Part shown: in pieces, positions 32,452 to 43,330 of the stretch
Position numbering within the stretch: the stretch's first letter is position 1
Layout: every line of letters begins with the position of its first letter
From: Tolypeutes matacus
Lineage: Eukaryota; Chordata; Mammalia; Cingulata; Chlamyphoridae
Reading direction: 5' to 3'
Length of the DNA stretch: 64,000 bases
Assembly: GCA_026826555.1 (NCBI GenBank)
Contig: JAKSZT010053928.1
Location: forward strand, 42,708,849-42,772,848
Program-made: the position numbers and the translations under genes
The notes under the pieces: model-generated
What the model saw: only the letters and a program-made list of their open reading frames with translations
Told to the model about the DNA's origin: nothing
The model's database searches: none

Positions 32452-34822
32452 CAGTCACACCTTGGTACGCGACTACTTTGAAACTCGTCAAATTTTGTAT
32501 TTGACACATTTTGATGCAAAAATTTTGTCCTGGTACTCATGGTTTATTTGGTACTCAATGTGCAAGCTAGAACTTGTCAGTGTCGGTTGTCTCATGACTC
32601 ACTACACTTTCCAGCCAAAACAGAGGGTCACGCATTAGTCATGAGGTAGCTCTTGCCCTGTGCACATCCCATTGCAGTCTTATCTTAGCTTTTGTGGTCA
32701 TTTTGTGTATATTTGCACTTTTTTTCTCATCATGGGTCCTAAGAAAATGAGCAATGATAGCGCTGAGCAGAAAAGAAAATTACTTCGCACCACCATTGAG
32801 CAAAAAAAAAGAAATAATGGGTAAATATGAGAGTGATATTTGCAATTACTGATGTTGCCAGGGAATACGGTATGCCTAGAACAACGGTCTCCACCATCAT
32901 TAAGGATAAAGAAGCGATTAAAAAAAGGCTGATGTTGCAAAAGGAGTTAAAGCAGTAACAAAGCAACGTTCCCAAACACTCAAGGAAGTTGAAAAGCTGT
33001 TATTAATTTGGGTAAACAAGAAACAGCAAGCAACAGTGTATCGGAAGCCATGATATGTGAAAAAGCAAAAATGCTGCATGCCGACCTTTTGAAAAGCAAA
33101 CTGGAACCAAGAGATGAGAGTGTTGACGTTTTTAAGGCCAGCCACGGTTGGTTTGATCATTTTAAAAAGAGGACCGGCCTCCATAGTATCGCGAGACATG
33201 GCGAGGCAGCAAGTGCTAATAAAAAGGCTGCTGATAAATTCATCAGTGAATTTCAAGGCTACGTAGAGGCTGAGGGTTGTGATGAGACCAAAGATTTTGG
33301 GGAAAAAATGCTGGGTAGGACCTACATCACAAAAGAGGAGAAGGCATTACCAGGCCACACACCAATGAAGGACAGGCTCACTCTTGTTATACAACAAGAA
33401 TGCAAGTGGGGACTTAAAATTCAAGCCTCTACTAATCTATCAAAGTAAAAACCCACGAGTTTTCAAGAAGCATAATGTCACAGAAAGTAAACTCCATGTG
33501 ATGTGGAGGGCAAACAGGAAAGCTTGGGTCATGAGGCAATTTTTTACTGAGTAGATAAATGAAGTATTTGGTCCCTCAGTGAAAAAATATTTGCTGGAGA
33601 AAGATTTGCCTCTGAAAACTCTCCTACTTTTGGACAATGTGCCTGCCCACCCTCCAGACTTGGAGGATGGTTTACTGGAGGAATTCAGCTTCATCACTGT
33701 AAGGTTCCTGCCCCCTGGCACTACTCCTCTCATCCAGCCCATGGACCAGCAGGTCACTTCAAACTTCAAAAAGTTGTACACCAAGGTGCTTTTCCAGAGG
33801 TGCTTTGAGATCCTCTGACACCCAGTTGACCCTCACAGATTTCTGGAAGGAGCATTTCAATACCCTGCACTGCCTTAACCTTATTGATAAGTCCTAGAAC
33901 AAAGACTCTTGTAGGACAATGAACTTGGCATGGAAGAATTTATGGCCAGAAACTGTGACTCAGAGAGACTTCGAAGCGTTTGAGGCTGACCCCAAGCCTG
34001 CAGGTAGAGAGGCCACAGTTGTGCAGAATATTGTATCTTTGGGCCAACCCTGGGTCTGGAGGTCAATGCTGCTGATGCTGAGGAGTTAGTGGAGGAACAT
34101 CGTGAAGAGCTCAGCACTGAGGAGCTGCAGGAACTACAGAAGGAGCAGCAACAAGAGGTGGCTGAAGAGATTTCTTCAGGTGAGGAGATAAGGGAGGATG
34201 CCCCCAGTTCCTTGATAAAAGAAATGTGTGCAAAATGGGCAGAAATTCAAAACTTTATGTAGAAGTACCATCCAGACAAAGCTCTGACAAGCAGAAATGT
34301 GAATTTATTGAATGACCAAACAATTTCACACTTTTGAGGAATTCTGAAAAGACGGAAGCAGTCCACATTGGTTAAGATTATAGTGAAGGTGACAAAGAAT
34401 GTATCAGGCTGTGGCGCAAGTTGAAAACAGGCAGAAAAGAGAAAGAACACCTGAAGTGCAAGTGCCCAATGTTCTATTGGAGGGGGACTCTCAAAGTAAA
34501 ACTCCATGTAACCTCTCTTCCTCACCACTCTCCTCCTACCATCCCATTAGGCCATGGACTCTTCTCAGTACAGGTAAAGTAAAGGTTTATTTTATTTAAT
34601 CTAAGTATTTATTAATTTTTAAGTTTATTTCTTATGTAAAGTAATGATATATAACCCTATCTTTTTACATATTGCCTTAAAAATGTGCGTTGTCTTTGGT
34701 TTGGGAATGCATTAAATTTATTTACATTATTCCTTATGGGAAACATTCATTTGGTACTCATCATTTTTGGTACTCGTCGCACCTCCCAGAATCAATTAAC
34801 GATGAGTATGAAGGTACTACTG
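32452..34822 (+). mobile_element. Full-length Tigger (pogo-type) DNA transposon
   Basis: The element is 2371 bp and lies between two TA dinucleotides (32450-32451 and 34823-34824), the target site of the Tc1/mariner superfamily, pogo branch. The left end reads CAGTCACACCTTGGTACGCG; the right end reversed reads CAGTAGTACCTTCATACTCA. The repeated word GGTACTCGTC-like occurs inside both ends. It encloses a decayed transposase reading left to right (32732-34262). The neighbours on both sides are L1 relics, so this cut-and-paste element landed in older retroposon DNA. Confidence 0.9.
32732..34262 (+). pseudogene. Tigger transposase pseudogene (CENP-B/DDE type)
   Basis: Translation starts at ATG 32732 with MGPKKMSNDSAEQKRKLL, the N-terminal side of a CENP-B-like helix-turn-helix. 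Frames then change at an A9 run (32802-32810), near 32845, in an A6 tract at 32921-32926 and near 33040. The longest intact piece, 33008-33448, holds the second DNA-binding domain (FKASHGWFDHF) and the first catalytic aspartate in the CDET motif, GAT at 33281. After a frame change, 33579-33818 carries the second (LLLLDN, GAC at 33633) and third (MDQQV, GAC at 33744) aspartates, spaced like pogo-type enzymes with 36 residues between. An acidic Glu/Gln-rich tail reads at 34080-34262. With at least five frame breaks plus stops, it cannot make enzyme. Confidence 0.9.
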
Positions 34823-34824
34823 TA

Positions 34825-34910
34825 TAACTAAAAAGGTTAAGAAACCCTGAACTAGATGTTGTCTACAGAAGACACATTTTAGACTCGAAGATACAAAGAG
34901 TTTAAAAGAT
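34825..34910 (+). mobile_element. L1 ORF2 5' piece, right flank of Tigger
   Basis: 'gatgttgtctacagaagaca' and 'tagactcgaagatacaaaga' encode the endonuclease region of L1 ORF2. The same ORF2 seems to resume near 36318 after inserted L1 tails. Confidence 0.65.
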
Positions 34911-35845
34911 AATGGATGAGAAAACTGTAAGTGTTGGAGAGGGTGTAGAGAAATAGGAATGCTTGTTCACTCTTGGTGGAAATACTGTAGAATGGTGCAG
35001 CCACTGTGGAATGCTATTTGGCAGTTCCTCAGGAAGTTAAATATAGACCTGCCATATGATCTGGCAATTCCACTACGAGGTATATACTCAGAAGAACTGA
35101 AAGAAAGGATGTGAACAGACATTTGCACACCAATATTCATAGCAGCATTATTCACAATTGCCAAAAGATGGAAACAACCCAAATGTCCATTAACTGACAA
35201 ATGGGTAAACAAAATGTGGTATATACATACTGTGGAATATTATTCATCCGTAAGAAGAAAGGAAGTCGTGATCCATATGACAACACGGATGATTCTTGAG
35301 GCCACTATGTTGAGTGAAATAAGTCAGAAGCAAAAGGATAAATATTGTATGATCTCATTTAAAGGACTAAATATAATGAGCAAAATCAATAGAGTTAAAA
35401 GCTAGAAGATTGGTCACGAGAAAATAAAAATAAGGGTAGAGAATGGGCAGCTAAGGCTTAATTTATGCAGAATTTGTAATGAGGTTGATGTAAATGTTTG
35501 GAAGTGGACAGAGGTGATGATAGCACATTAGAGTGAATATAATTAGCAGCATCAATTTGTGTATAAGATTGTGGTTGAAAGGGAGAGTTTAGGGTCATAG
35601 ATGTCACTAGAAGGAAAGCTAAAGGATGAAACATGGAACTGTATAGCATAGTGAGCCCTGTTGTAGATAATAAGTGTGGTTAATAATACAAATATAAGAA
35701 TGTTTACCATGAAACAGAACAAATTTGCATTAATATTACAAGATGTTAATAACAGGATGATATTTGGGTAAAAATACACCTACCACAAACTATGGACTGT
35801 AGTAAGTAGTAATATATTAATATTTTTCATCAATTGTAAAAAAAA
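34911..35845 (+). mobile_element. L1 3' end (ORF2 C-terminus and 3' UTR), insert 1
   Basis: 'tggtgcagccactgtggaat', 'attcatagcagcattattca' and 'aacccaaatgtccattaact' are the conserved end of L1 ORF2, followed by a 3' UTR that ends in A at 35838-35847. Frames are interrupted by stops. It breaks the ORF2 that flanks it. Confidence 0.8.
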
Positions 35846-36316
35846 AGATAATTATGCTAAGTGAAAGAAACCAAAGTACTGCATATTGTTTGACTCTATA
35901 TAAAATGTAAATATAGATAAAATTATAGAGATAGAATTAGATTAGCAAGTATGAAAGGCAGGGGAAAAATAGAAGGGTAGAGAGATGACTGCTAAGGGGT
36001 AGGGGGCAGTTCTTTTTGGAGTAATAAAAATGCTCTAATATTGATTGCAGTAATGAATGCACAACTCTGTGATTATACCAAAAGCCATTGAATGTACACT
36101 TTTAGATGGATTGTATGGTGTGTGAATATGTCTCAATAAAATTGCTTTTTCAAAAATACCATTAGCAAGGGTAAGAGTAGGGGCATCAATGAAACAAAAT
36201 TATTGATCTTTGGCCAGATATTGAAATTGAGTGATGGTAACATTGTGGTAAATTATATTTTCTCTTTACTTTTGTGTATTTGTTTGAAATTTACCATAAT
36301 AAAAAGTTTTAAAAAG
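35846..36316 (+). mobile_element. Two older L1M-type 3' UTR pieces
   Basis: 35850-36148 runs 'ttatgctaagtgaaagaaac' to 'gtgaatatgtctcaataaaa', a classic L1M 3' end. 36150-36316 ends with 'tgtttgaaatttaccataat' and 'aaaaagttttaaaaag', another L1 3' end type. They lie head to tail. Confidence 0.7.
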
Positions 36317-37514
36317 AAAAAAAGTAAAAGGATAGAAAAAGACATGTCATGTCATGTAGCTAACAACCACAAGAAACCTGAAGTAACTATGCTAATATCA
36401 GAAAAAAATAGACTTTAAAATGAAAAATGTTCCTAGACATAAATAGTACATTTCATAATGATAAAAGGGCCAATCCATCAGGAAGATATCATAATTAAAA
36501 CAGATATGCACCTAATAACTGAGCAGCAAGTAACATGAAGCAAAAACTCAAAGAAATAAAGGGGAATAAAGACAAGTCACAGTAATAACTGGAGACTTCT
36601 ATAAAGGAAGAATAACTAAAGAGAAGATCAGCAAGGACACATAAGACTAGAACAGCACTACAAACCAAGTAGAACGAACACTTCTATAGAACACTCTATA
36701 TAACACGAATAAAATATACATAATTCTCAAGTACACATGGAACATTCTCCAGAATGGACCATATGCTAGATCATAAAAAAGTTCAATGACTTTAAACTGA
36801 GAGAAATAATACAAAGTATGTTCTCTGACCACAATAAAATGAAATTAGAAATCAATAGCAGGAAAAAAAAATTGGAAGTTCACAAATATGTGGAAATTAA
36901 ACAACACACTACTTCATAACCAACAGGTCAAAGAAGAAATCAAAAAGGAAATCAGGGAATACTTGGAGATGAATTACAATCAGGATACAACTTATCAAAA
37001 CTGATGTGATGCAGCTAAAGCAGTGCTTAGAGGGAAAGGTATAGCTGCAAATGCCTACATGAAGAAATAAGAAAGCTCTCAAATCAATAATCTAGCCATC
37101 TATCTTCACACTCTAGAGAAAGAAGAAAAAAATAAACCTAAACTAAAGCAGAAGGAAGGGAATAATAAAGATTACAGTGGAAATTAATGAAATTGAGATC
37201 AGAAAAACAATTGAGAGAATCAACAAACCCAAAAGCTTGTTCTTAGAAATTATAAACAAAATTGCCACACTTTAACTAGACTGATCAAGTAAAAAGGGGA
37301 GAAGACACAAATTATTAGAATCAGGAATGAAAGAGGGGATATTACTACTGACCTTACAGAAATAAATGATTATAAAGGAATACTAGGAACAATTGTACAC
37401 CAGCTATTAGATAACTTTAATTAAGTGGAAAAATTTCTGGAAAGACACAAACTACCACAACTGACTCAAGAAGAAATAGAAAATCTGAATAGACCTATTA
37501 CAAGTGAGGAGATT
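36317..37514 (+). mobile_element. L1 ORF2, endonuclease to RT region, decayed
   Basis: 'aactatgctaatatcagaaa', 'cagatatgcacctaataact', 'atggaacattctccagaatg', 'gtgcttagagggaaaggtat' and 'ctaccacaactgactcaaga' follow ORF2 order. The small SINE at 37528 interrupts it. Many stops make it non-functional. Confidence 0.85.
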
Positions 37515-37527
37515 GAAATATTAATCA

Positions 37528-37634
37528 GGGGGCGGATGTGGCTCAAATGGTTGGGCATCTGTCTCCCATATGGAGAGACCTGGGTTCGATCCCCAGGACC
37601 ACGTGGTAAAATTTAAAAAAAAAATTTTTTTTAA
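37528..37634 (+). mobile_element. DAS-SINE with 13-bp TSD
   Basis: A box 'atgtggctcaaatggttggg', B box 'tgggttcgatccccaggacc' and an A/T-rich tail, flanked by perfect duplications GAAATATTAATCA at 37515-37527 and 37635-37647. Inserted in L1 ORF2. Confidence 0.93.
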
Positions 37635-37647
37635 GAAATATTAATCA

Positions 37648-38681
37648 AAAAAACTACTCGCACAGAATAACCCAAGAAGACTAGATGACTTTACCATGGA
37701 ATTCTACCAAACTTTTAAATAATTAATATCAATGTCAATTCTTCACAAACTGTTCCAAAAAAATAGAAGAGGAGGGAACACTTCCCAACTGATTTTATGA
37801 GGCCAGTATTACTCTGATACCAAAGCCAGATAGACATCAAATGAAAACTACAGACCAACATCTCTTATGAATATGGATACAAAAATCCTTAACAAAATAC
37901 TAGCAAAACAACTCCAGTAATATATAAAAAGAATCATGTGCCATGACCAAATTGATTTATCCCAGGATGTGATACATTTGAAAATCAATTAAAGCAATAG
38001 ATCATATCATTAGAATTTTTTAAAATCTCAAGAACAACTCAATAGACATAGAAAAACATTTGACAAGATTCAATGCAATTTTATGATAAGGAACATCCGT
38101 AGGAGGAAATTCCTCAGTATGATAAAGGCCACCTATTAAAATCCCATAGCTAACATCAAATTTACAGTGAAAGACTGAATGTTTTCTCCCTAGGCTCAGG
38201 AACAAGATAAGGATGTCCACTCTCACCATGTATATTCAACATTTTACTGGAGGTCCTAGCCAGGGCAATTAGGCAAGAAAAAGAAATAAAAGGCATCCAA
38301 ATTGGAAAGAAGTAGTAAATGTATCTTTAGTCACATATAACATAATCTTATATATAGAAAATCCTAAAGAATGTATACAAATTATTAGAGGTAATAAACA
38401 AATTGATCAAAGTTCCAAGGCCCAAGATCAAAACACAAATATCAGTAATATTTCAATACACTAGCAATGAAAAATCCAGAAAGAGAAATTAAGAAAATGA
38501 TTCCATTTACAATAAAGAACAAAGTACATAGGAATAAACTTAACCACAGAGGTGTACGACTTGCACATTGAAAACCACAAAATGCAGCTAAAAGAAATTA
38601 AAGAAGACCTAAATAAATGGAAAGGCATCAATGTTTATGGAATGGAACACTTAACATTGTGAATATTAAATACTACTCTTT
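37648..38681 (+). mobile_element. L1 ORF2, RT to C-terminal region, decayed
   Basis: Continues the host ORF2: 'ccagtattactctgatacca', 'atgtccactctcaccatgta', 'actggaggtcctagccaggg' and 'atttcaatacactagcaatg'. Frames are destroyed by stops and small indels. Confidence 0.85.
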
Positions 38682-38686
38682 TATTG

Positions 38687-39138
38687 TCCTTGGCTGCTCA
38701 AGGAAAAAATCATGCAATGGATTGTCTTTAAAAATGGGAATTTATTTGCTCATGGTTTTGAGGCTAAAAGAAAATCCAAATCAAAGTGTCATCAAGGTCA
38801 TGACGAAGACTGAAGACTGGCATTCTGGGACTGACTGCTGCTGATCATTGGCAAGGCACATGGAGGGCGTCTCTTGGTCTCTCCGTTCTCTTCCAAGTTC
38901 AATTAATGTACAGCTGCTGGCTGTTCCCTATGTGCCTTTCTCTCCATCTGTCTGAATTTTACTCTGTTTATAAAGGACTCCAGTCCTAGGATTAAGACCC
39001 ATTCTGATAGAGGTGGGCCACACCTTAACTGAAATAATGTCATCAAAAAGTCCTACTTAAAATGGGTTTATACCCACAGGAATGGATTAAGTTTAAGAAC
39101 ATGTTTTTCTTGGGTACATACAGCTTCAAACCACCACA
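38687..39138 (-). mobile_element. Solo LTR, MaLR-like family A
   Basis: In reverse it starts TGTGGTGGTTTGAAGCTGTA and parallels 12882-13326 and 56585-57084. Flanking ACTAC (38682-38686) and ACTAT (39139-39143) suggest a 5-bp target duplication with one change. L1 ORF2 sequence is cut on both sides. No internal retroviral sequence remains. Confidence 0.85.
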
Positions 39139-39430
39139 ACTATCTAAAGCAAATGTACAGATTCAATGCAATCCCTATCAAAATCCCAACAATCTGTTTG
39201 CAGCATGGAAAATCTGATCCTAAAATCCATATGGAACTGTAAGGAAAAAGGGATAGCTAAAGGGTATGAGGTTTCTTTTTGAGAGGTGATGAAAATGTTC
39301 TAAAATTTACTGTGGTGATGGTTGCACATATCTGTGAATATACTTAAAACCACTGAATTTTACACTTTAAATGGGTTAATTTTTATTATATGTGAATTGT
39401 ATCTCAATGAAGATATTTTAAAAAGAAAGG
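39139..39430 (+). mobile_element. L1 ORF2 remainder and 3' UTR end
   Basis: 'gtacagattcaatgcaatcc' resumes the host ORF2, then after a deletion the 3' UTR 'gaggtgatgaaaatgttcta', 'gtggtgatggttgcacatat' and 'tgaattgtatctcaatgaag' closes the element. Confidence 0.8.
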
Positions 39431-40775
39431 ATGAGAAGCCTCAGAAGCTTGCAATTCTATTCTCATCAGCCTGCCGTTGTCAAATTGACATACCTTGCCA
39501 TTTCCCTTGTCCTTGGCCAAAGTTCTCAAACCTACTCATTTCCCTCAAAATTGTTAAACATCTGCTGGGGTTGCCACACAGTGGCAAGAAGAGATGTCTG
39601 GCTGTATGGGAGTACGCTCAGCAAATGAAAGTATTAGCATCAGTAATGGAATACAGGGCCATGGGAGTTTGCTGTACCTGCCCTCTCTCAAAACAGCTGT
39701 AACGATTTACAAAGAATGAAGCTGGTCCAGCATGAACATCAGACTGTCTAATTTATTCCACTCCAGATGTACATGAAACAATTTTCTCACCCTCTCTCCC
39801 TCTCTCTCCCATCTCTCTCCACTCCCTCCCTCACCAGGCCCCTTACACAAACACACACACATACACACACACATACACAACTTTGAAACCTGTTCACTCT
39901 CTAGATGCAATATGGAATATCAAGCGTCAAGAGCAATGTCTTTTAGAAATTACAATTTTGGAGGGCAGACTACTTAAAATGTAGAAACTGGCCTCAGTGC
40001 CTTGACATTCCAGTCCCCTAGGCTTTCCCTATACTGGCTTCACTCTTGAAATACCCTGTGCTGCCCTTCCATCAGCTTTCTCCCCTATCTAAAGTGGACA
40101 CATCAGTTAAACCAGGGGCTGCAAACTCCAGTGTACAGAGGTCAGACATGCACTGGTGCATAACTGAGTGTTCTAGGACACTTGCCTAACCATCTTTAGA
40201 CAAGACAGCACCACTTTTTAAAGACACTGCCCACAAAACTAAACACTCTTCTGCAATCTGGGTGTAGGTGCCCTCAGGTCCATCCCTCACTGTTCACTTC
40301 TCCACTTGAATCACATGGTTGACAGCTCTGCAGGTGCATTTTCCCAGTCTCCCATGTCAGCTGGCTTTACATGTTCTGCCAGTGGAAGGCCCTGAAGGAA
40401 GACTAGAGGACAAGAGGAATAGCATTGCTCCTCCTCTTTTTCTTCCTCAGAATGTGTCTCCTCTGTGATTCCAGCTTCCACGGGAAGGGCCTGCCATGGC
40501 CCTGGGCTCTGAGCACACTGCCTTCTCCCTTTGTCCTCTTAGCCTAGGGAGAGGTATAGCTCCCAGCTGCTGGTAATCTCTGAATTCCCCATCAATCCCT
40601 GTTTGGGTTCTCAGCTACTCCATGACCTGTGTACACAATTCATGATTCAAATTCTCTCTTTCTGCAATACCTAGAGTGGTTTTCATTTTCCTGGTTGACC
40701 TATGACTGATACATACTTAGACCAGACAAACCTGAGGCACCAGTCACAAGAAGCTGGTGAAGTTTGGTGGGACAG
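39431..40775. other. Unique DNA with CT and CA tracts
   Basis: A CT-rich tract (about 39790-39835) and a CA tract (about 39846-39881) are the only repeats seen. An open frame at 39322-39702 spans the L1 end and unique DNA and is not credible as a gene. Confidence 0.45.
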
Positions 40776-41320
40776 GCAAACATACACGGCTGGCAGGGGA
40801 GCAAGTGGATGCAACATTTCTGGAAAGCAATTTAGCAAAATGTATCAAAGCTTTAAATGTTCACACCATATTACCCCCCAATTCCAAATCTAAGGATTGA
40901 TCCTAAAGAAATGTTTGGATGGAAAACCCACAGAATTATGTACAAGGAGTTTTACCACCCCTTTAATTATAACAATCCAAAATTGGAAGCAATTTAAATA
41001 ACCAGTAATCATGCATGGTTAAATAAATGATGGCACATTATTTCATGGATTATAAATGCATCCATTAAAAGTGATTATGTTAATATATATTCATTAGCAT
41101 GGGAAATTGCTCATAATATAATGATTAGGTTAAAAAAATCAGAATAAAAAATAGTAGGTATAATTATGGTCAATATCATATGTACATACAAAACTAGAAA
41201 GAAATTTACCAAAATGTTGACATGTTAATATTTTCACCACAGTTTCTTTATATGGATGGTTAAATTAGAGATGTTTTTTTAATTCTTTTTCTTCAAATTT
41301 TACTAAAAGAAATTATACTG
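40776..41320 (+). mobile_element. L1ME-type 3' end
   Basis: 'ggaaagcaatttagcaaaat', 'ccaaatctaaggattgatcc' and 'tataacaatccaaaattgga' track the last part of L1 ORF2 and its 3' UTR in older L1 lineages. The DAS-SINE nest lies in its 3' side. Confidence 0.7.
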
Positions 41321-41950
41321 GTAAAAGGATGTGGCTCAAACGATTGGGCTCCTGTCTACCATATAGGAAGTCCAGGGTTCGATTCCCAGGGCCTCCTGGT
41401 GAAAGACAAGCTGGCCCATGCGGCAAGCTGGCCTGAGTGGAATGCTGGCCTGTGAAAGAATGCTGGCCCATACAGGAGTGCTGGCCCATGCAGGACAGCT
41501 GGCCCAAGTGGAGAGCTGGTGCAGCAAGATGACACAACAAAAAGAGACCCAGGGAAGCGGCTGTGGCTCAATCAGTAGGGCTCCCGTTTACCATATGGGA
41601 GGCCCCGGATTCGGTTCCCGGGGCCTCCTGGTGAAGGCAAGCCCGCCCGCACGGCGTGGTTAGCTGACCCAGCGAGCACAAGCAGCAAGGGGGGGATAAA
41701 TGAATAAATAAATTAAATCTTTAAAAAAAAAGAGACCCAGAGGAGAGAAAATAAGAGACAGCAGACCAGGGAGCTGAGGTGACGCAAGAGATTGAGCACC
41801 TCTCTCCCACTCTGGAAGGTCCCAGGATCAGTTCCCCGTGCCACCTAAGGAGAAGACAAGCAGACACAGAACACAGAGAGCTGACAGAGAGTGCAAAACA
41901 ACAGGTGGGGTGGGGGGGATAAATAACTAAATAAATCTTTTTAAAAAAAG
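41321..41950 (+). mobile_element. Long DAS-SINE (DAS-III-like), split by another DAS-SINE
   Basis: The 5' half (41321-41538) has the head 'gatgtggctcaaacgattgg', B box 'cagggttcgattcccagggc' and a set of 17-18 bp 'gctggcccatgcagga' units. The 3' half (41741-41950) has a second tRNA-like part ('gaggtgacgcaagagattga', 'ggtcccaggatcagttcccc') and an A-rich tail. Flanks AAAGAAATTATACTG and AAAGAAAAAATGTACTG look like an aged target duplication. The inner SINE at 41553-41726 divides it. Confidence 0.85.
41553..41726 (+). mobile_element. Young DAS-SINE nested in the longer DAS-SINE
   Basis: Nearly the same body as 12475-12661 ('ggcctcctggtgaaggcaag', 'acccagcgagcacaagcagc'). Perfect 14-bp duplications AAAAAGAGACCCAG at 41539-41552 and 41727-41740. 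It must be younger than its host SINE. Confidence 0.95.
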
Positions 41951-42039
41951 AAAAAATGTACTGCTGTCATAATCAGAAAAACGCAAACAGACATATTTTC
42001 TTTTATAATAAAAGAATGGTATACATTTTATGAATGATT

Positions 42040-43255
42040 TAAACATTGTCTTGTGTCCTTTGTCCCTCCCCCAATAAATCTGACCCTTCCATTTTCACTA
42101 AACTCTCTACCCAATCCCCACTCCCTTACTCTCAGCATTCTTGCTTCTGGCTTTAGCGAGAAAACTGAGACTTATAAATACAAACCCCCTCAATGTACTG
42201 CTGTCTCCTTCACTTACAACACATCCATGTCCCCTCAATCCTTCCTTCCTTCTCATCAGTCTGGGGAGATGAGGTGTTCCTCCTCCTTCTACTGGATCCT
42301 CAGCCTGTGTCCTTGACCCCATTTCCTCCTGACTCTTCCTCCTGTCATCCTCTCTCTAGTCTGTACGTTTAAACAGTCTCTCCTCACTTCTTAATTGAAG
42401 CCTGTAAGCATTTTCTTCACACTTAAAAAATATATATCCCTTAGCACTACATCCCTTGTTTTCCACATCTAGTCACTTTCCTTCCCTTTCATAACTAAAC
42501 TACAAAAAGTAGCTTTGAACACACTTAAATTTGATTGCTGTCCCACCCACTTGGCCACCTGAAAACTTCAGGCTTTTTTTAAAGCTGCATTTGGCACTTC
42601 TGATACCTCTCTCTTTGCTGAGACTCTTTACTCACTTGCTCCTGGTGACACTGATCTCCTGGTTCTCCTTGAACCTCTCCAACTTTACTCCCATCTCTCC
42701 CTACCTCCTGAATGAAGGAGACCCCAGGTGCCTTCCTCAATCCACTGTTCTTCTCACCCTCCACCATCCTTCTGAACCATCTTATTTATACTCAGCCTCC
42801 TCAACCTATGAATGGATGATTCCTAAATCTACTGCTCAAGCCCAGCATCTCCTCTGAGCTTCAGACTCACATCTCCCACTGCCTGTCAGACCTCCCCACC
42901 TGAAAGTCCCAAAGACACCACAACCTGACTTGCCCAAAACCAAACTTCTCTACCTTACCTCCAAACCTGCTATTCACTCTCTCTCTCTCTAAATTCAATT
43001 TCTGAGAACATAGCTTAAGAAAATAATCCAAAATAGGGAAAAGGTTTCCGAATGAAGTTTTTCTTTTAGTGTGATTTGTAATTCCCTCCAAAAAGCCCTC
43101 AAAACAAAACCTCAACGAAAACAAGCAAAAAAAAAAAAAAAAGAGGGGGTGTTAAATAAATTAGAGTACACTTAACCAATGGTACATTTACCTTCAACTT
43201 ACTTTATCCAAGCTAAAACCTTGTAAGCTCTCCTTGACTCCTTTCACCCTCTCAC
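42040..43255 (+). mobile_element. L2 ORF2 region, plus strand
   Basis: Pyrimidine-rich L2 sense sequence with 'tgaatggatgattcctaaat', 'ctgagcttcagactcacatc', 'cacaacctgacttgcccaaa' and, near 43225, 'gctctccttgactcctttca'. This is the part encoding the end of the L2 reverse transcriptase. Frames are broken. A 17-base A run lies at 43127-43142. Confidence 0.7.
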
Positions 43256-43257
43256 CT

Positions 43258-43330
43258 TAGGAAGGTTAAATAACTTGGCTATAGTCACACAGCTAATAAG
43301 TAGCATATCTGAGATTTAAGATGAACTTTT
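43258..43330 (-). repeat. MIR fragment, minus strand
   Basis: 'taaataacttggctatagtc' and 'acacagctaataagtagcat' are the reverse of the MIR core. Confidence 0.65.

Noticed and set aside
33008..33448. Tigger-derived host gene (domesticated transposase)
   Set aside because: The frame is only one part of a transposase broken by several frameshifts, and the terminal repeats are still present.
39322..39702. 126-codon frame
   Set aside because: Starts in an L1 3' end and continues into unrelated DNA; no domain.
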